The notes: generated from the sequence alone by a model not told the origin. A stretch of 64,000 nt of DNA from Bdellovibrio sp. (GCA_016187935.1 JACPIU010000026.1:1-64000), one strand, 5' to 3'; positions 8,101 to 17,751 are shown, numbered from the stretch's first letter. Program-made: numbers and translations.

Positions 8101-9669
8101 TCAATGATTTTTCACAAACGTAATATAATACGCTTTTGCAAAATGATCCTTTCCCATCAAAGCATTGACAAATAACTTATAATCATGGCCGGTCAAACTA
8201 TACGTACCATCTTGGCCAACTCCCCCATTGTTAGCGCATTTATCACAGAGTTCTATGACCGTGGCGGCGAAACCTTGCTCTCGTGCTACATCAAGAAGAC
8301 TCATCCCTTCAGCCGCACTTTGTCTGATTCCCGTGAGGTCCTCACCCTCTGTGTTTATTGCTCTCAGGTTTTTATCGTTGTCTAAAACCATGGCGGGACC
8401 GGCAGAGCCACGAAGAAATTCTTTCAAAGAATTTACGTATGGACCTGAATCTTCCGACTCTTGCATCTCTTGCTCCCCGCCGGTACTGGTTAAATCGCGA
8501 ATTCTCTGGAGGATTGTGTTGAGTGCACTCTTGAGAGGCTGCAATTCTGAAAATAAAAGTTTTGTTTCAATCCCACGACGTTTCCCTCGCAGGGTTTCTT
8601 CCACATGAATTCTAATTTCCTCAAGCGGTTTGATTGTCAAGTAGTAGACAATTCCAAAGAAAATTATTGCGATAATACCTGATGTGGTTAGTGCTTCTAA
8701 GAAAGCGGAAGAATTTTTTGTTGCCTCAACGGCCAATGACTTTGGAGTAAAATGGATGGCAATAACACCGACAGCTTCTGTTTGTCCTGTTTTAGCGTTG
8801 TAGGCCATGATTTTTTGAGCGATTCCTATCTCACCATCGCCAAGAACCAATCTTAATGCGCCGGTATTTTTGTTTGCTGAAGCTGCGGCCCATTCTTTGG
8901 CCTTAATTGAGAGCGAGTCCGAAGTGTATTCATTTAACTTTCCCATCGGACGTACAATGCGACCTTCTAGATCAAATAATTCATAGGAGGCAACGTCCGC
9001 TTCAGTTTCCAAAAACCCTGAATCAACTCTGTCTAAATTTTTTTGCTCAAGCCATCGCGCGTTCAATCTGGCAATTTCTTCGGCGAAATGTTCACCACGT
9101 TTTGCTGTCTCTTTCAGGAGTATCTCACTACTCTGTTGCAAAACGGGAAAAATAGTAAGAGCGATCGTGGCAAAAACAAAGATGGCCAACAATATCCCTA
9201 ACATTACTCGCCATTCGTACTCCTCATTAATGCCATGAAGAAGTGGCATAAGTTTGTATTTGAACATCCAAATAAATTTCTCATGGATTCTAGATGGCGC
9301 AGGAGGAATCAAATTCAAATCTTCTGTTTCCGCCCCTTCTTCGATTTTTGCAATCGTTTTTTTGATAATAACTTTCTTTTCTTGAACAAATACAATTTGA
9401 AAAATTATATCGGGAAGTGCGAGCTTATCCCCTCCTTTCACTGTGGCCTGTTTGGTAATTTTGCCGTTTAAGAATGTACCATTTGAGGATCCGAGGTCTT
9501 TTAAATATGCGGTATCCCCTGTAACCGTCAGACTAAAATGTTTTTTTGAGACACCATCAACACTCACTTGATGATCACATGCGGCATCTCGACCGAATAT
9601 ATTTTCACCTTCTTTAAGAATAAATTCTTTGCCGCGAATTTTTCCTGCAACGGCGACTAGCTTATACAT
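8101..9669 (-). CDS. FHA - membrane sensor - HAMP-like - PAS-like protein
   Basis: 522 residues. The FHA domain covers 1-95 (GRDAACDHQVSVDGVSKKH, GSSNGTFLNG at 60-69). Membrane segment 1 is at 156-178, a periplasmic part of about 150 residues follows, and segment 2 is at 330-347. A HAMP-like stretch (IKPLEEIR) and a C-terminal PAS-like domain from about 415 complete it. That is the frame of a transmembrane sensor with an FHA head and no kinase, cyclase or methyl-accepting part. It might couple an outside or redox cue to phosphothreonine binding. It overlaps the DUF192 gene by 13 nt, so the genes are coupled. Confidence 0.8.
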   Translation of the reverse strand: MYKLVAVAGKIRGKEFILKEGENIFGRDAACDHQVSVDGVSKKHFSLTVTGDTAYLKDLGSSNGTFLNGKITKQATVKGGDKLALPDIIFQIVFVQEKKVIIKKTIAKIEEGAETEDLNLIPPAPSRIHEKFIWMFKYKLMPLLHGINEEYEWRVMLGILLAIFVFATIALTIFPVLQQSSEILLKETAKRGEHFAEEIARLNARWLEQKNLDRVDSGFLETEADVASYELFDLEGRIVRPMGKLNEYTSDSLSIKAKEWAAASANKNTGALRLVLGDGEIGIAQKIMAYNAKTGQTEAVGVIAIHFTPKSLAVEATKNSSAFLEALTTSGIIAIIFFGIVYYLTIKPLEEIRIHVEETLRGKRRGIETKLLFSELQPLKSALNTILQRIRDLTSTGGEQEMQESEDSGPYVNSLKEFLRGSAGPAMVLDNDKNLRAINTEGEDLTGIRQSAAEGMSLLDVAREQGFAATVIELCDKCANNGGVGQDGTYSLTGHDYKLFVNALMGKDHFAKAYYITFVKNH

Positions 9670-10016
9670 GAAAACTCCAAAGTATCTCCGATTTTCAAAT
9701 CACTTGGTATAAGGCCGGACTTTAACTCGAGTACTTTTTTGGCACGCCAAACGATCCAAGTCATTCGCCAAGGTTTTACATTTCGTTGTATTTTCAGAAT
9801 GACATTTTTTCGAGAGAGAAAAACCAGATCCAAGTTAAACCGCATAAAAAATGTATGTATGGAATTACATGGCTCAATAAGCAATCCATCAATTTCAACT
9901 GTTGGAGGCGCAAACATAAGTCCTATCATGCGATCTAATGTTGCATTCGCATGTCTCGTTTTTGAGGAAAGTAGAACTGAGTTTTCCTGCCATGTAACTT
10001 TAAGCATATCTATCAT
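9657..10016 (-). CDS. DUF192 family protein
   Basis: 119 residues with the DUF192 pattern: RMIGLMFAPP, a conserved small hydrophobic core, the CNSIHTFFMRFNLDLVFLS segment (family xxMxxxxFPLDxxF) and a later conserved hydrophobic strand. The function of the family is not established. Most members carry a signal peptide; this one has no clear one. Its ATG overlaps the stop of the TadC gene (TAATG) and its end overlaps the next FHA gene. DUF192 proteins beside Tad/Flp pilus genes are a pattern I have met, but I cannot prove a link. Confidence 0.85.
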   Translation of the reverse strand: MIDMLKVTWQENSVLLSSKTRHANATLDRMIGLMFAPPTVEIDGLLIEPCNSIHTFFMRFNLDLVFLSRKNVILKIQRNVKPWRMTWIVWRAKKVLELKSGLIPSDLKIGDTLEFSCIS

Positions 10017-11581
10017 TATTGAGGTCCTGAAATAAATTCAACGACAAGCGGACCAGCAACGATCAATAATACCGCTGGCGTTATTAGAAATAGCATTGGA
10101 AAAAGAATTTTCGTTGCTGCTGTCGCACCTCTCTTTTCAATGTCACTCGATTTTTTCTGTCGTATTTCAACGGCGAGACTTTTCAAGATAGGCCCGATGG
10201 ATGCACCAACTGAATCCGCGGCGATGAGAGTTGCGCAAAAGGAAGATATCTGAATCAAGTCAATTCTCCATGACATGTTCCGCAAAGCTTCTGCACGGCT
10301 GGCACCAATTTTAATTTCTTTAATGAGAATCTGGAATTCTTCTGTAAGCGCGGACGGCTTCGCCTTTTCTACGACCTTCGTCATGGCGGCGATAAAATCC
10401 AAACCGGCTTCAACAGAGAGCGCCAGCATATCAACACAAAACGGCATTGAATTGATAACATCAACCTGCCGCTGTTGCTTCTTACCATTGATCCATATGT
10501 TGGGATAGAAAAAGCCGATACTCCCCAATAGCGGCATAAGGCTCAAAGGCCATGTTTCCTCAAGGAACGCTCTAACACCCATAAAGACAACAGGAAATCC
10601 TATAATCAAAAAAAGTTTGAAACTGTAAAAATCTTCAGCCGACATCAAGTTGGTCAATCCGGCGGCAGCTAAAGGACGCTTATATTTTTCCTTTAATACC
10701 CTCTTGTATTTCATCGAAGAGACAACGGGGGAGATATAACGTTTGAAAAAGGGTCGAGAATATTGCAATACAATCCCGTGTTTTGCTATGTCTGCTTTGC
10801 TAACAGTATCTTCTAATTGCTCTCCGGCCTTAAATTGGCTCTCATCTTGAAATACCATTTTTGCAAATAAAAAAACTGAAAGTCCGATCAAAATCACCGC
10901 GGCATACATTAAGAGATCACTACCAGTTTTTTTATTTTTTAATCTTTCACATGCAGTCGCCTCTCCTCCATCGCAACCCCGACGATAATATATTTGTGCT
11001 TTTTCATATTCTTCTTTTTTTATCAACACATCTCCCATCCGTAAGCATCCCAAAATTCTTTCTGCTGAACATGACGGTATACCTTTAAGGCCATATTTTT
11101 TTGCCATTTCAGGCGTTGCACAGCCATAGCGACGCAGGTTTTCAATGGCTTTTTCTTTATCTTTGGCATAAGCAGCTTCGGAAAAATACAATCCACACGC
11201 TTTTGTTAAAACGTTTTCTGCCTCATCTAATTTCTCCATCGCCATTAACTGCTCTCCAAGTGTTGTACAACTCTCTGGAATAGCAGGACGCGTTGGTTTT
11301 ACTCTTAACCAATCACCATCAGCACACAGATTATCCCAAACCAATTTTTCATTAGGAGACATTTTATCCATTTTATCTTTATAGGTTTCATCCAGTTCCT
11401 TGCATCTCTTGATCGTTTTTTGTGTTTTATCTTGTTCCGCCTTTTCTTCAGCGTAGCATTCAAAGGCATACCGCTTGATCAATGCTTGTGGTGAATTATC
11501 ATCATCCTGGGCCAATGAGAGATTTTTAAAAACACTGATAAGCAGAAAAATAGAAATAACAACCTGACATTTTGTTTTCAT
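10016..11581 (-). CDS. TadC-like type II/IV secretion (T2SSF) protein with N-terminal periplasmic Sel1/TPR part
   Basis: 521 residues. A signal peptide covers 1-24 (LSLA before QDD). A cysteine-rich periplasmic part (25-220) ends in a Sel1-like repeat (ALGKAQ-type, here YEKAQIYYRRGCDGG). A membrane segment lies at 223-244, and the T2SSF domain covers about 290-521, with VDMLALSVEAGLDFIAA, then a series of membrane helices to the C-terminus. That domain is the inner-membrane platform of Tad/Flp pili and type II systems. The signal peptide plus Sel1-like extension is unusual for TadC. No other tad gene (tadA, tadB, cpaB-E) is in the window. It heads the FHA/PP2C cluster. Confidence 0.85.
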   Translation of the reverse strand: MKTKCQVVISIFLLISVFKNLSLAQDDDNSPQALIKRYAFECYAEEKAEQDKTQKTIKRCKELDETYKDKMDKMSPNEKLVWDNLCADGDWLRVKPTRPAIPESCTTLGEQLMAMEKLDEAENVLTKACGLYFSEAAYAKDKEKAIENLRRYGCATPEMAKKYGLKGIPSCSAERILGCLRMGDVLIKKEEYEKAQIYYRRGCDGGEATACERLKNKKTGSDLLMYAAVILIGLSVFLFAKMVFQDESQFKAGEQLEDTVSKADIAKHGIVLQYSRPFFKRYISPVVSSMKYKRVLKEKYKRPLAAAGLTNLMSAEDFYSFKLFLIIGFPVVFMGVRAFLEETWPLSLMPLLGSIGFFYPNIWINGKKQQRQVDVINSMPFCVDMLALSVEAGLDFIAAMTKVVEKAKPSALTEEFQILIKEIKIGASRAEALRNMSWRIDLIQISSFCATLIAADSVGASIGPILKSLAVEIRQKKSSDIEKRGATAATKILFPMLFLITPAVLLIVAGPLVVEFISGPQ

Positions 11582-11683
11582 AAGCCTTTACCAATTCTTT
11601 GATCTTAACTAAATAATATCAAAGAATTACAGGACTTACGCCTGGCGCAAATGAGGCAAAAATGGACTAGGAAAAAGATGACT

Positions 11684-12763
11684 CTAAATTGATTTTAACT
11701 GAGATATTTTTTCAGTTATTTGGGCCAAAAACTGCGCACCCTGAGCTGCATGAAATGCTTTTGCAACGCCCGGGATATAAATTGGATTGTACGCAGCAAG
11801 GTATTCTTTCTTTAACTCATTAACTCTTTTTACTTTCTGAGCAATTTCATCATTCTTCAATTCCTGTTTTTGCTTAGCTTCCCTCAGTGCCTCTAAACCA
11901 AGCCTGGCAGAGGCACTTGAGCGGTAAAGCGCGATGTCTGTACCTGCTTTGATCGCCATGACAGTAGCGATGCCCAAACCGTAGTGATCCGTGATGGCCT
12001 TCATTTCCATGTCATCTGTAATGATCACTTTTTGGAATTTCAGATCTTTGCGCAAAATCGCATGGGAATTTTTGCTTAACGAACAAGGCAATTCTTGATC
12101 AATCGCCTCGATAATCAAATGGGCCATCATGACAAATTCAACGCGAGACTTAATCGCTTTAACAAAGGGAACTAATTCACTCTTTTTCAAATCATCCAGG
12201 CCCGTTTTAACAACGGGCAAGTCGTAGTGAGAATCCTTCAACGTAGAACCATGCCCAGGAAAATGTTTTGCACAAGCCATTATTTTGGCGGTTTGCAAAC
12301 CACGAATAGCGGCACTCACATATTTTGAAACTGTTTCAGCATCACTTCCAAAAGCACGATCACCGATCACTTTATTTTCAGGATTGGACCAAATATCACA
12401 AACTGGTGAAAAATTTAAATTCACGCCACAAGCGCTCAACTCTTGTGCCATAATGTGATGGGCCTCGAAGCATAATTTTGGTGAATCAAGCCTAGATAGT
12501 TCGAACATTGAGGGCAAAATTGTAAATTGATTTTTAAATCGTTGTACCCGGCCGCCTTCCTGATCAACCGCAATAAAAAGCGGATATTCTTTTCTTGTTT
12601 GTTGAATATTATTAATTAATTCCGCTAATTGGGTCGGATTTTCATAATTGTGCGAAAAAAGAACCACCCCACCGATGTTTTCTTTTTCTAAAAAAGATCT
12701 ATCCTCACTATTGAGCGTGGTGCCGGTTATTCCAGTTATTATGAGTTGGCCGAGTTCACTCAA
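11684..12763 (-). CDS. nagZ: Beta-N-acetylhexosaminidase, GH3 (NagZ)
   Basis: NagZ removes GlcNAc from anhydromuropeptides in peptidoglycan recycling, in the cytoplasm. Motifs are FIAVDQEGGRVQRF, the catalytic KHFPGHGSTLKDSHYDLP loop and ITDDMEMKAI with the nucleophile Asp. From TTG 12763 the protein has 359 residues, near the usual 340. I prefer that TTG: GAGGAGG lies 6 nt upstream, and the start overlaps the previous gene's TGA (TTGAGTGA). The frame is open further upstream to an ATG at 12817, but that would add a basic tail not typical of NagZ. It closes the mreB-PilZ-lipoprotein operon. Confidence 0.93.
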   Translation of the reverse strand: MSELGQLIITGITGTTLNSEDRSFLEKENIGGVVLFSHNYENPTQLAELINNIQQTRKEYPLFIAVDQEGGRVQRFKNQFTILPSMFELSRLDSPKLCFEAHHIMAQELSACGVNLNFSPVCDIWSNPENKVIGDRAFGSDAETVSKYVSAAIRGLQTAKIMACAKHFPGHGSTLKDSHYDLPVVKTGLDDLKKSELVPFVKAIKSRVEFVMMAHLIIEAIDQELPCSLSKNSHAILRKDLKFQKVIITDDMEMKAITDHYGLGIATVMAIKAGTDIALYRSSASARLGLEALREAKQKQELKNDEIAQKVKRVNELKKEYLAAYNPIYIPGVAKAFHAAQGAQFLAQITEKISQLKSI

Positions 12764-13700
12764 GAGCTTCCTCCTCTGCTTCTTCGACTTCTTCTCCGAG
12801 GTCCGTATTCTGATCATCCCGCTCGAAGGATTCTTTAGTCTGCTTTTTGAATTTGTTACTGCCTGTCTTTGATTTTACCGCAGGACTATCACTCCTCACA
12901 ATTGTCAAACCCTGCGATATCCAGAATATCTTAGACAGATTTTCATATTCATCAACATTAAAAAAAATCGATTCCTCGCCAAATAGAATCGAGTACTTCC
13001 GTTCACCATTATCATTACGCCCTTCATACGTCACCTGTGCCCTTGAAAAGACCTCTGACGGGATATTGGTGTATTGTTCTTGGAAATATGGATACCCATC
13101 CCAAATGATATGGAAATTTAATTGCCCGGCATTTTTATTGGTCGACAGCTCAAAAAAGCGCGTTCTGGCAATGCATTCTACCACTTGTGAAAAAAAGCAA
13201 AATACTCCAGTTCCCTTTGGAAAAGGTACCTTAACCTTCCCATTCCATTTCGCCTCGGGGGACGACATACTCACCGATAAACTTTTAGAAGCACTCTCTA
13301 GTTTCATTTCAGTAAAATACTTCTTGCTGTCAAACCACACGGTATATTGAGAAATTTTCGGTTTTAAAATGGGCGTCTTGGTACCATCGACACCTTCAAG
13401 GACCCCTACATCAGCAATGGCGATACTCTTCTCCAGTTCTTTTTCTGATTGTCCTGGCAAATAAATTCTTCTTTTTACAATGTGAATATTTTTTTTAGCA
13501 TTCCCACCACTTTCACGCTCCAAGATAAATTGCCCAGAAAGGTCAGTCATATGAAAAAGCGCTCGAGGGCTTGACTTCACTGAAGATTTTTCCTTTAGTG
13601 CATTTACAAACGCACATCCATTCAATGCGACAATAATTAGGAACAATTTACAAAGAAATAATATATCTTTGAAAAAGTACTCGTTCTTCCTCAGAAACAT
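12756..13700 (-). CDS. Lipoprotein of unknown function
   Basis: 314 residues from ATG 13700 (AAGGA 6 nt upstream). A short basic N-terminus, a hydrophobic stretch (ILFLCKLFLIIVALNG) and the lipobox LNGC make Cys29 the lipidation site. The mature part is mostly beta-like with no motif I recognise. It ends in a charged tail of Lys/Arg then Glu (EEVEEAEEEALE). The gene starts inside the end of the PilZ-like gene and its stop overlaps the nagZ start, so all three are translationally coupled. From its place a role in the outer membrane or wall is likely, but this is inference. Confidence 0.7.
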   Translation of the reverse strand: MFLRKNEYFFKDILFLCKLFLIIVALNGCAFVNALKEKSSVKSSPRALFHMTDLSGQFILERESGGNAKKNIHIVKRRIYLPGQSEKELEKSIAIADVGVLEGVDGTKTPILKPKISQYTVWFDSKKYFTEMKLESASKSLSVSMSSPEAKWNGKVKVPFPKGTGVFCFFSQVVECIARTRFFELSTNKNAGQLNFHIIWDGYPYFQEQYTNIPSEVFSRAQVTYEGRNDNGERKYSILFGEESIFFNVDEYENLSKIFWISQGLTIVRSDSPAVKSKTGSNKFKKQTKESFERDDQNTDLGEEVEEAEEEALE

Positions 13701-14442
13701 AGGGTTCCTTTTCCATTTCAAAAAACCATTTTAAAGGATTTTCATGAGGATTGATAATGTTGATCCCAATTTTTCTGCGATGAGTCTCCTGATTCGTTCC
13801 ATCAATAAACTCTATATTATACACAATTTGGGCGCCTGTGATTTCAAAACCGGCATTATTGTATGTCAAATAGAGATCATGCAGCGTTTTTTTTGCTTCA
13901 AAATAATTATCGTGCCCAAGACCTGCAAGAAAAGAAAGACCATTATGGCCTATATCAAAAATTGGAAAACAAAAATTAATCCCATCGCTTTTTAATGAAT
14001 TACCCCTCAAAGAAAATACATTGGACATATTTTTGCGCTGTCCATGTACAATTTCTAATTTTTTATAAGGAAAAAGACGAAGTCTATCGTTTTTTCTACG
14101 CTCTAATTTGTAAATTTGATTATTAAATATTTCAAAGATGTAATACTCACTTTGTTTACCAACGAAGCATGCTTGGGCAAAAAAATAATGCAGACCGTGT
14201 TTGAAGGATATTGAAAAATTTTGATTAGGAATCAAAAAATGTTGAAACTCTTCACCACAAAAAAGCGTTTGCAGCCAAATTGCCTTACCTTGTTTGTGAT
14301 TGACTGAATCCCCCTCAAAAGAGATTTTATCATTCCAAAATAACAATCTGGTTGCTGTAGAATTGATCTGGTCAATTTTTTGAACTGATCGTTGCTTGAG
14401 TAATTTTTTGAAGGGGGCCTGTTTCAGTGTTTTTCTAGCCAC
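13648..14442 (-). CDS. PilZ-like protein, possible c-di-GMP receptor
   Basis: 264 residues. A region of about 1-105 resembles the N-terminal beta domain of YcgR-like proteins. The PilZ signature follows: an arginine cluster ERRKNDRLR (RxxxR, R116 and R120), then DIGHNGLSF (163-171). The second motif is normally D/NxSxxG; here the Ser is Gly (D-I-G-H-N-G). Binding of c-di-GMP is therefore likely but not certain. GTG 14442 follows GGGGCGACGG, 12 nt after the mreB stop. Being between mreB and a wall lipoprotein gene, it could tie c-di-GMP to growth or shape (inference). Confidence 0.65.
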   Translation of the reverse strand: MARKTLKQAPFKKLLKQRSVQKIDQINSTATRLLFWNDKISFEGDSVNHKQGKAIWLQTLFCGEEFQHFLIPNQNFSISFKHGLHYFFAQACFVGKQSEYYIFEIFNNQIYKLERRKNDRLRLFPYKKLEIVHGQRKNMSNVFSLRGNSLKSDGINFCFPIFDIGHNGLSFLAGLGHDNYFEAKKTLHDLYLTYNNAGFEITGAQIVYNIEFIDGTNQETHRRKIGINIINPHENPLKWFFEMEKEPYVSEEERVLFQRYIISL

Positions 14443-14454
14443 CCCGTCGCCCCA

Positions 14455-15504
<1,050 letters not shown>

Positions 15505-15633
15505 TCATTTTCAATCTTCACAAATTAGTATACTGGCATACAGATTAAAATAGAAGGTACTCTATATTGCCAATATTACATTTTTTAATTAGACTACGAG
15601 ATCACTCCAACACAAAGCAAGAGGAACCAGAAT

Positions 15634-15738
15634 ATGGGTGCCGGACGAAAGCGCAGTATTAGAAAAATGAACAGAAAAAAGAGACAAGTGAAAAAGAAGG
15701 CACGGATCAAAAGAAAAATAGTAAAAAAAGCAAAGTAA
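15634..15738 (+). CDS. Tiny highly basic protein (34 residues), possibly a small ribosomal protein
   Basis: MGAGRKRSIRKMNRKK starts a 34-residue protein with 19 Lys/Arg and no acidic residue. A strong AGAGGA lies 8 nt before the ATG, and the gene stands alone on the plus strand between two minus-strand genes, so it is probably real. The size, charge and RKMNRKK centre recall the bacterial AURKAIP1/COX24-domain peptides of about 32 residues (bS22/mS38-related ribosomal proteins) and also bTHX. I cannot prove either family by eye. It is most likely a nucleic-acid-binding, probably ribosomal, peptide. Confidence 0.65.
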   Translation: MGAGRKRSIRKMNRKKRQVKKKARIKRKIVKKAK

Positions 15739-15759
15739 TGCTGACGAAGAAAGAGTTAG

Positions 15760-17751
15760 CTAATTTTTCTTTCGACTACTAAGCTCAAGTATTTCTCCAT
15801 GTTCAAAGCCAAGAGACGCCATGGTTTTAAGCCATAGTCCTTCGTTTAATCCCCAAGAACCAGTCATACCTACGAGTTTTCCGCGCGCCCGCCAATAACT
15901 GTCGAATTCGTCCCTTGTTGCAAATGACTGATTGACCAGTATTCCCGCGAGGATTTTGAGGGCATCATAGCAACGGAGTTCAATTAGTTTTGGATAAGTC
16001 TGATGCTCTTTGAAAAAAATCTTTGAAAAATCTTCATTCACTTCGCTGACTGTATCTCCAATGAAAAATAGTTTCTGTGTCTTTGAGGAATTCTTGGCGA
16101 TAAGCTCTGAACGCCAACTAGGTCCTCCAATAAACTTCAATTTATAAGCATCAAAATAGGCAAACGTCGGAATAATCTGCAAAGCCTCCTTCGGAAAGGC
16201 CGGAATAAAGACCCAATCGAAATCAATTTCAGGGGGCAACGTTTGAACACGCCGCATACTTGTTTTCTCTAAAACATGTATTTGCGAAAGCAAATGGTAT
16301 TCTTCCTCACGCATATTTGGGTATTTTAATCCCAGCATAAGCTGAACAATAGGCCTAAAATCCGTTTCATTAACTTGGTAAGAGCTAGCACCTGTTACTT
16401 CGACTCCATGTACCTCAGCTTTACGCCAAAATTCATCCAAATAAGCTTGTCCCATATCAGATTGCGGATAAACAATCCCCGCTCGTTTCCCAACGCTATT
16501 TAAAAAGTTGTCTGAGAAAAGTGCTGCCATTTGCCCTTCAATCGAACCAGGTATTTCAAGTAACAAATAATCTTTTTGGTCTCTTGGGATGTAGAGAGAT
16601 GATAAAGATAAGAAAACAGTTCCATGTTTTTTCGCCTCAAAATATTCTTTTTCAGCTTCTTTTGGAACCAGCCCGCCAATAACAGCGACGACATTATTAT
16701 TCTCAATCACATCGGCCACTTGTCGACTTCCCACACTTCCCAGTCCTTGTGAATCGCGAATGATAATTTTTATATCCTCGCCAGTCTTCTCTGGTTGCTT
16801 TCCATTTCCAGATTTGCGGTAGGCGGCATTAACCTCTTTTAATGCTGAATCAATCCCCATAAGGGCCCTTTGTCCAAACTCAGCATTTTTTCCTGATAGC
16901 GGTAATACTACGGCAATCAACGAAGGGTTTACCTTAGAATAATTTTCTGAACGTGCCTCAAAATTTTTGACGAGTTCTTGGATTTCAAAGAAATTTCCAG
17001 ATTGGTTTTTGGCAAAATCTAGAAGTCTGCCGACTTCTGCTTTATCACCTATAAAAAAACTCCGTTCAGCTTCAAGATAGGCCATGTAACTGGCCAGGAG
17101 CACATGCCTCTTTAAAATTTCTTCTATAACTAACTTTTTTTCATTGCCAGTTAATTTATTAAAATAGCCAAACAAGAGGTCAAAAGAAGGATCACCTTTT
17201 ACTTCACTCAGGGTAGAACTTACTGGAAACATTTTAGCTGCGGCCATGGCGCCAAGATAAAAATTACCTGTCACATCCGCTATTCGCGTGGCCAATTTGT
17301 AAGCCTTCTGTGCCTCCGAAAGCGACAAAGCATCATCAGGTATATCCTTGAGTATATCATTCGCTTTATCATGCAATCCAAGCTTAAAATAGCTACTGGC
17401 CAAATTTAATTTGATTTGTCCCGTTAAAAAATAGTCCTGCCCAGAAGTTGTCAGACCCATATTAAAATTGTAAATGGCCTGTTCAAAGTTCTCTTGAGAG
17501 AAATAAACAACGCCAATTAAATTCCTTCTTAAGGCCTTCTCCGGATCTTTTAGTTCCCCTTCATCAATGGCATGTAACTTATCTAAGGCCTCTTTGACTT
17601 TTCCTTGACGATATATTTCTTTAATCTTGTCAATTTGAGCCACGAATGTTTTTTCATATAGTCCGGCAACATCTTTGCGCTCCAACACCGTAATACCGCC
17701 ACAGCTTACAACAATTATAAGAGTGAGGAACCAAAGGACATGCTTCAACAT
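15760..17751 (-). CDS. LpoA-like lipoprotein (TPR plus type 1 periplasmic binding fold)
   Basis: 663 residues. A lipoprotein signal has lipobox VVSC and Cys17. A TPR-like helical part covers about 35-270 (ALDKLHAIDEGEL, FEQAIYNFNMGL), and a type 1 periplasmic-binding (amino-acid receptor) fold covers about 275-650 (SLIAVVLPLSGKNAEFGQRA, VAVIGGLVPKEAEKEYFEA). This two-part build is that of LpoA, the outer-membrane activator of PBP1a in peptidoglycan synthesis; an unlinked amino-acid-binding protein is the alternative. AAGAAGG lies 8 nt before the start. The neighbourhood of mreB, nagZ and a wall lipoprotein supports a wall role. Confidence 0.75.
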   Translation of the reverse strand: MLKHVLWFLTLIIVVSCGGITVLERKDVAGLYEKTFVAQIDKIKEIYRQGKVKEALDKLHAIDEGELKDPEKALRRNLIGVVYFSQENFEQAIYNFNMGLTTSGQDYFLTGQIKLNLASSYFKLGLHDKANDILKDIPDDALSLSEAQKAYKLATRIADVTGNFYLGAMAAAKMFPVSSTLSEVKGDPSFDLLFGYFNKLTGNEKKLVIEEILKRHVLLASYMAYLEAERSFFIGDKAEVGRLLDFAKNQSGNFFEIQELVKNFEARSENYSKVNPSLIAVVLPLSGKNAEFGQRALMGIDSALKEVNAAYRKSGNGKQPEKTGEDIKIIIRDSQGLGSVGSRQVADVIENNNVVAVIGGLVPKEAEKEYFEAKKHGTVFLSLSSLYIPRDQKDYLLLEIPGSIEGQMAALFSDNFLNSVGKRAGIVYPQSDMGQAYLDEFWRKAEVHGVEVTGASSYQVNETDFRPIVQLMLGLKYPNMREEEYHLLSQIHVLEKTSMRRVQTLPPEIDFDWVFIPAFPKEALQIIPTFAYFDAYKLKFIGGPSWRSELIAKNSSKTQKLFFIGDTVSEVNEDFSKIFFKEHQTYPKLIELRCYDALKILAGILVNQSFATRDEFDSYWRARGKLVGMTGSWGLNEGLWLKTMASLGFEHGEILELSSRKKN

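Noticed and set aside
15739-15780. A weak inverted repeat GAAAGA/TCTTTC after the small basic gene as terminator
   Set aside because: The stem is six AT-rich pairs with a large loop and no U-run; too weak to call.
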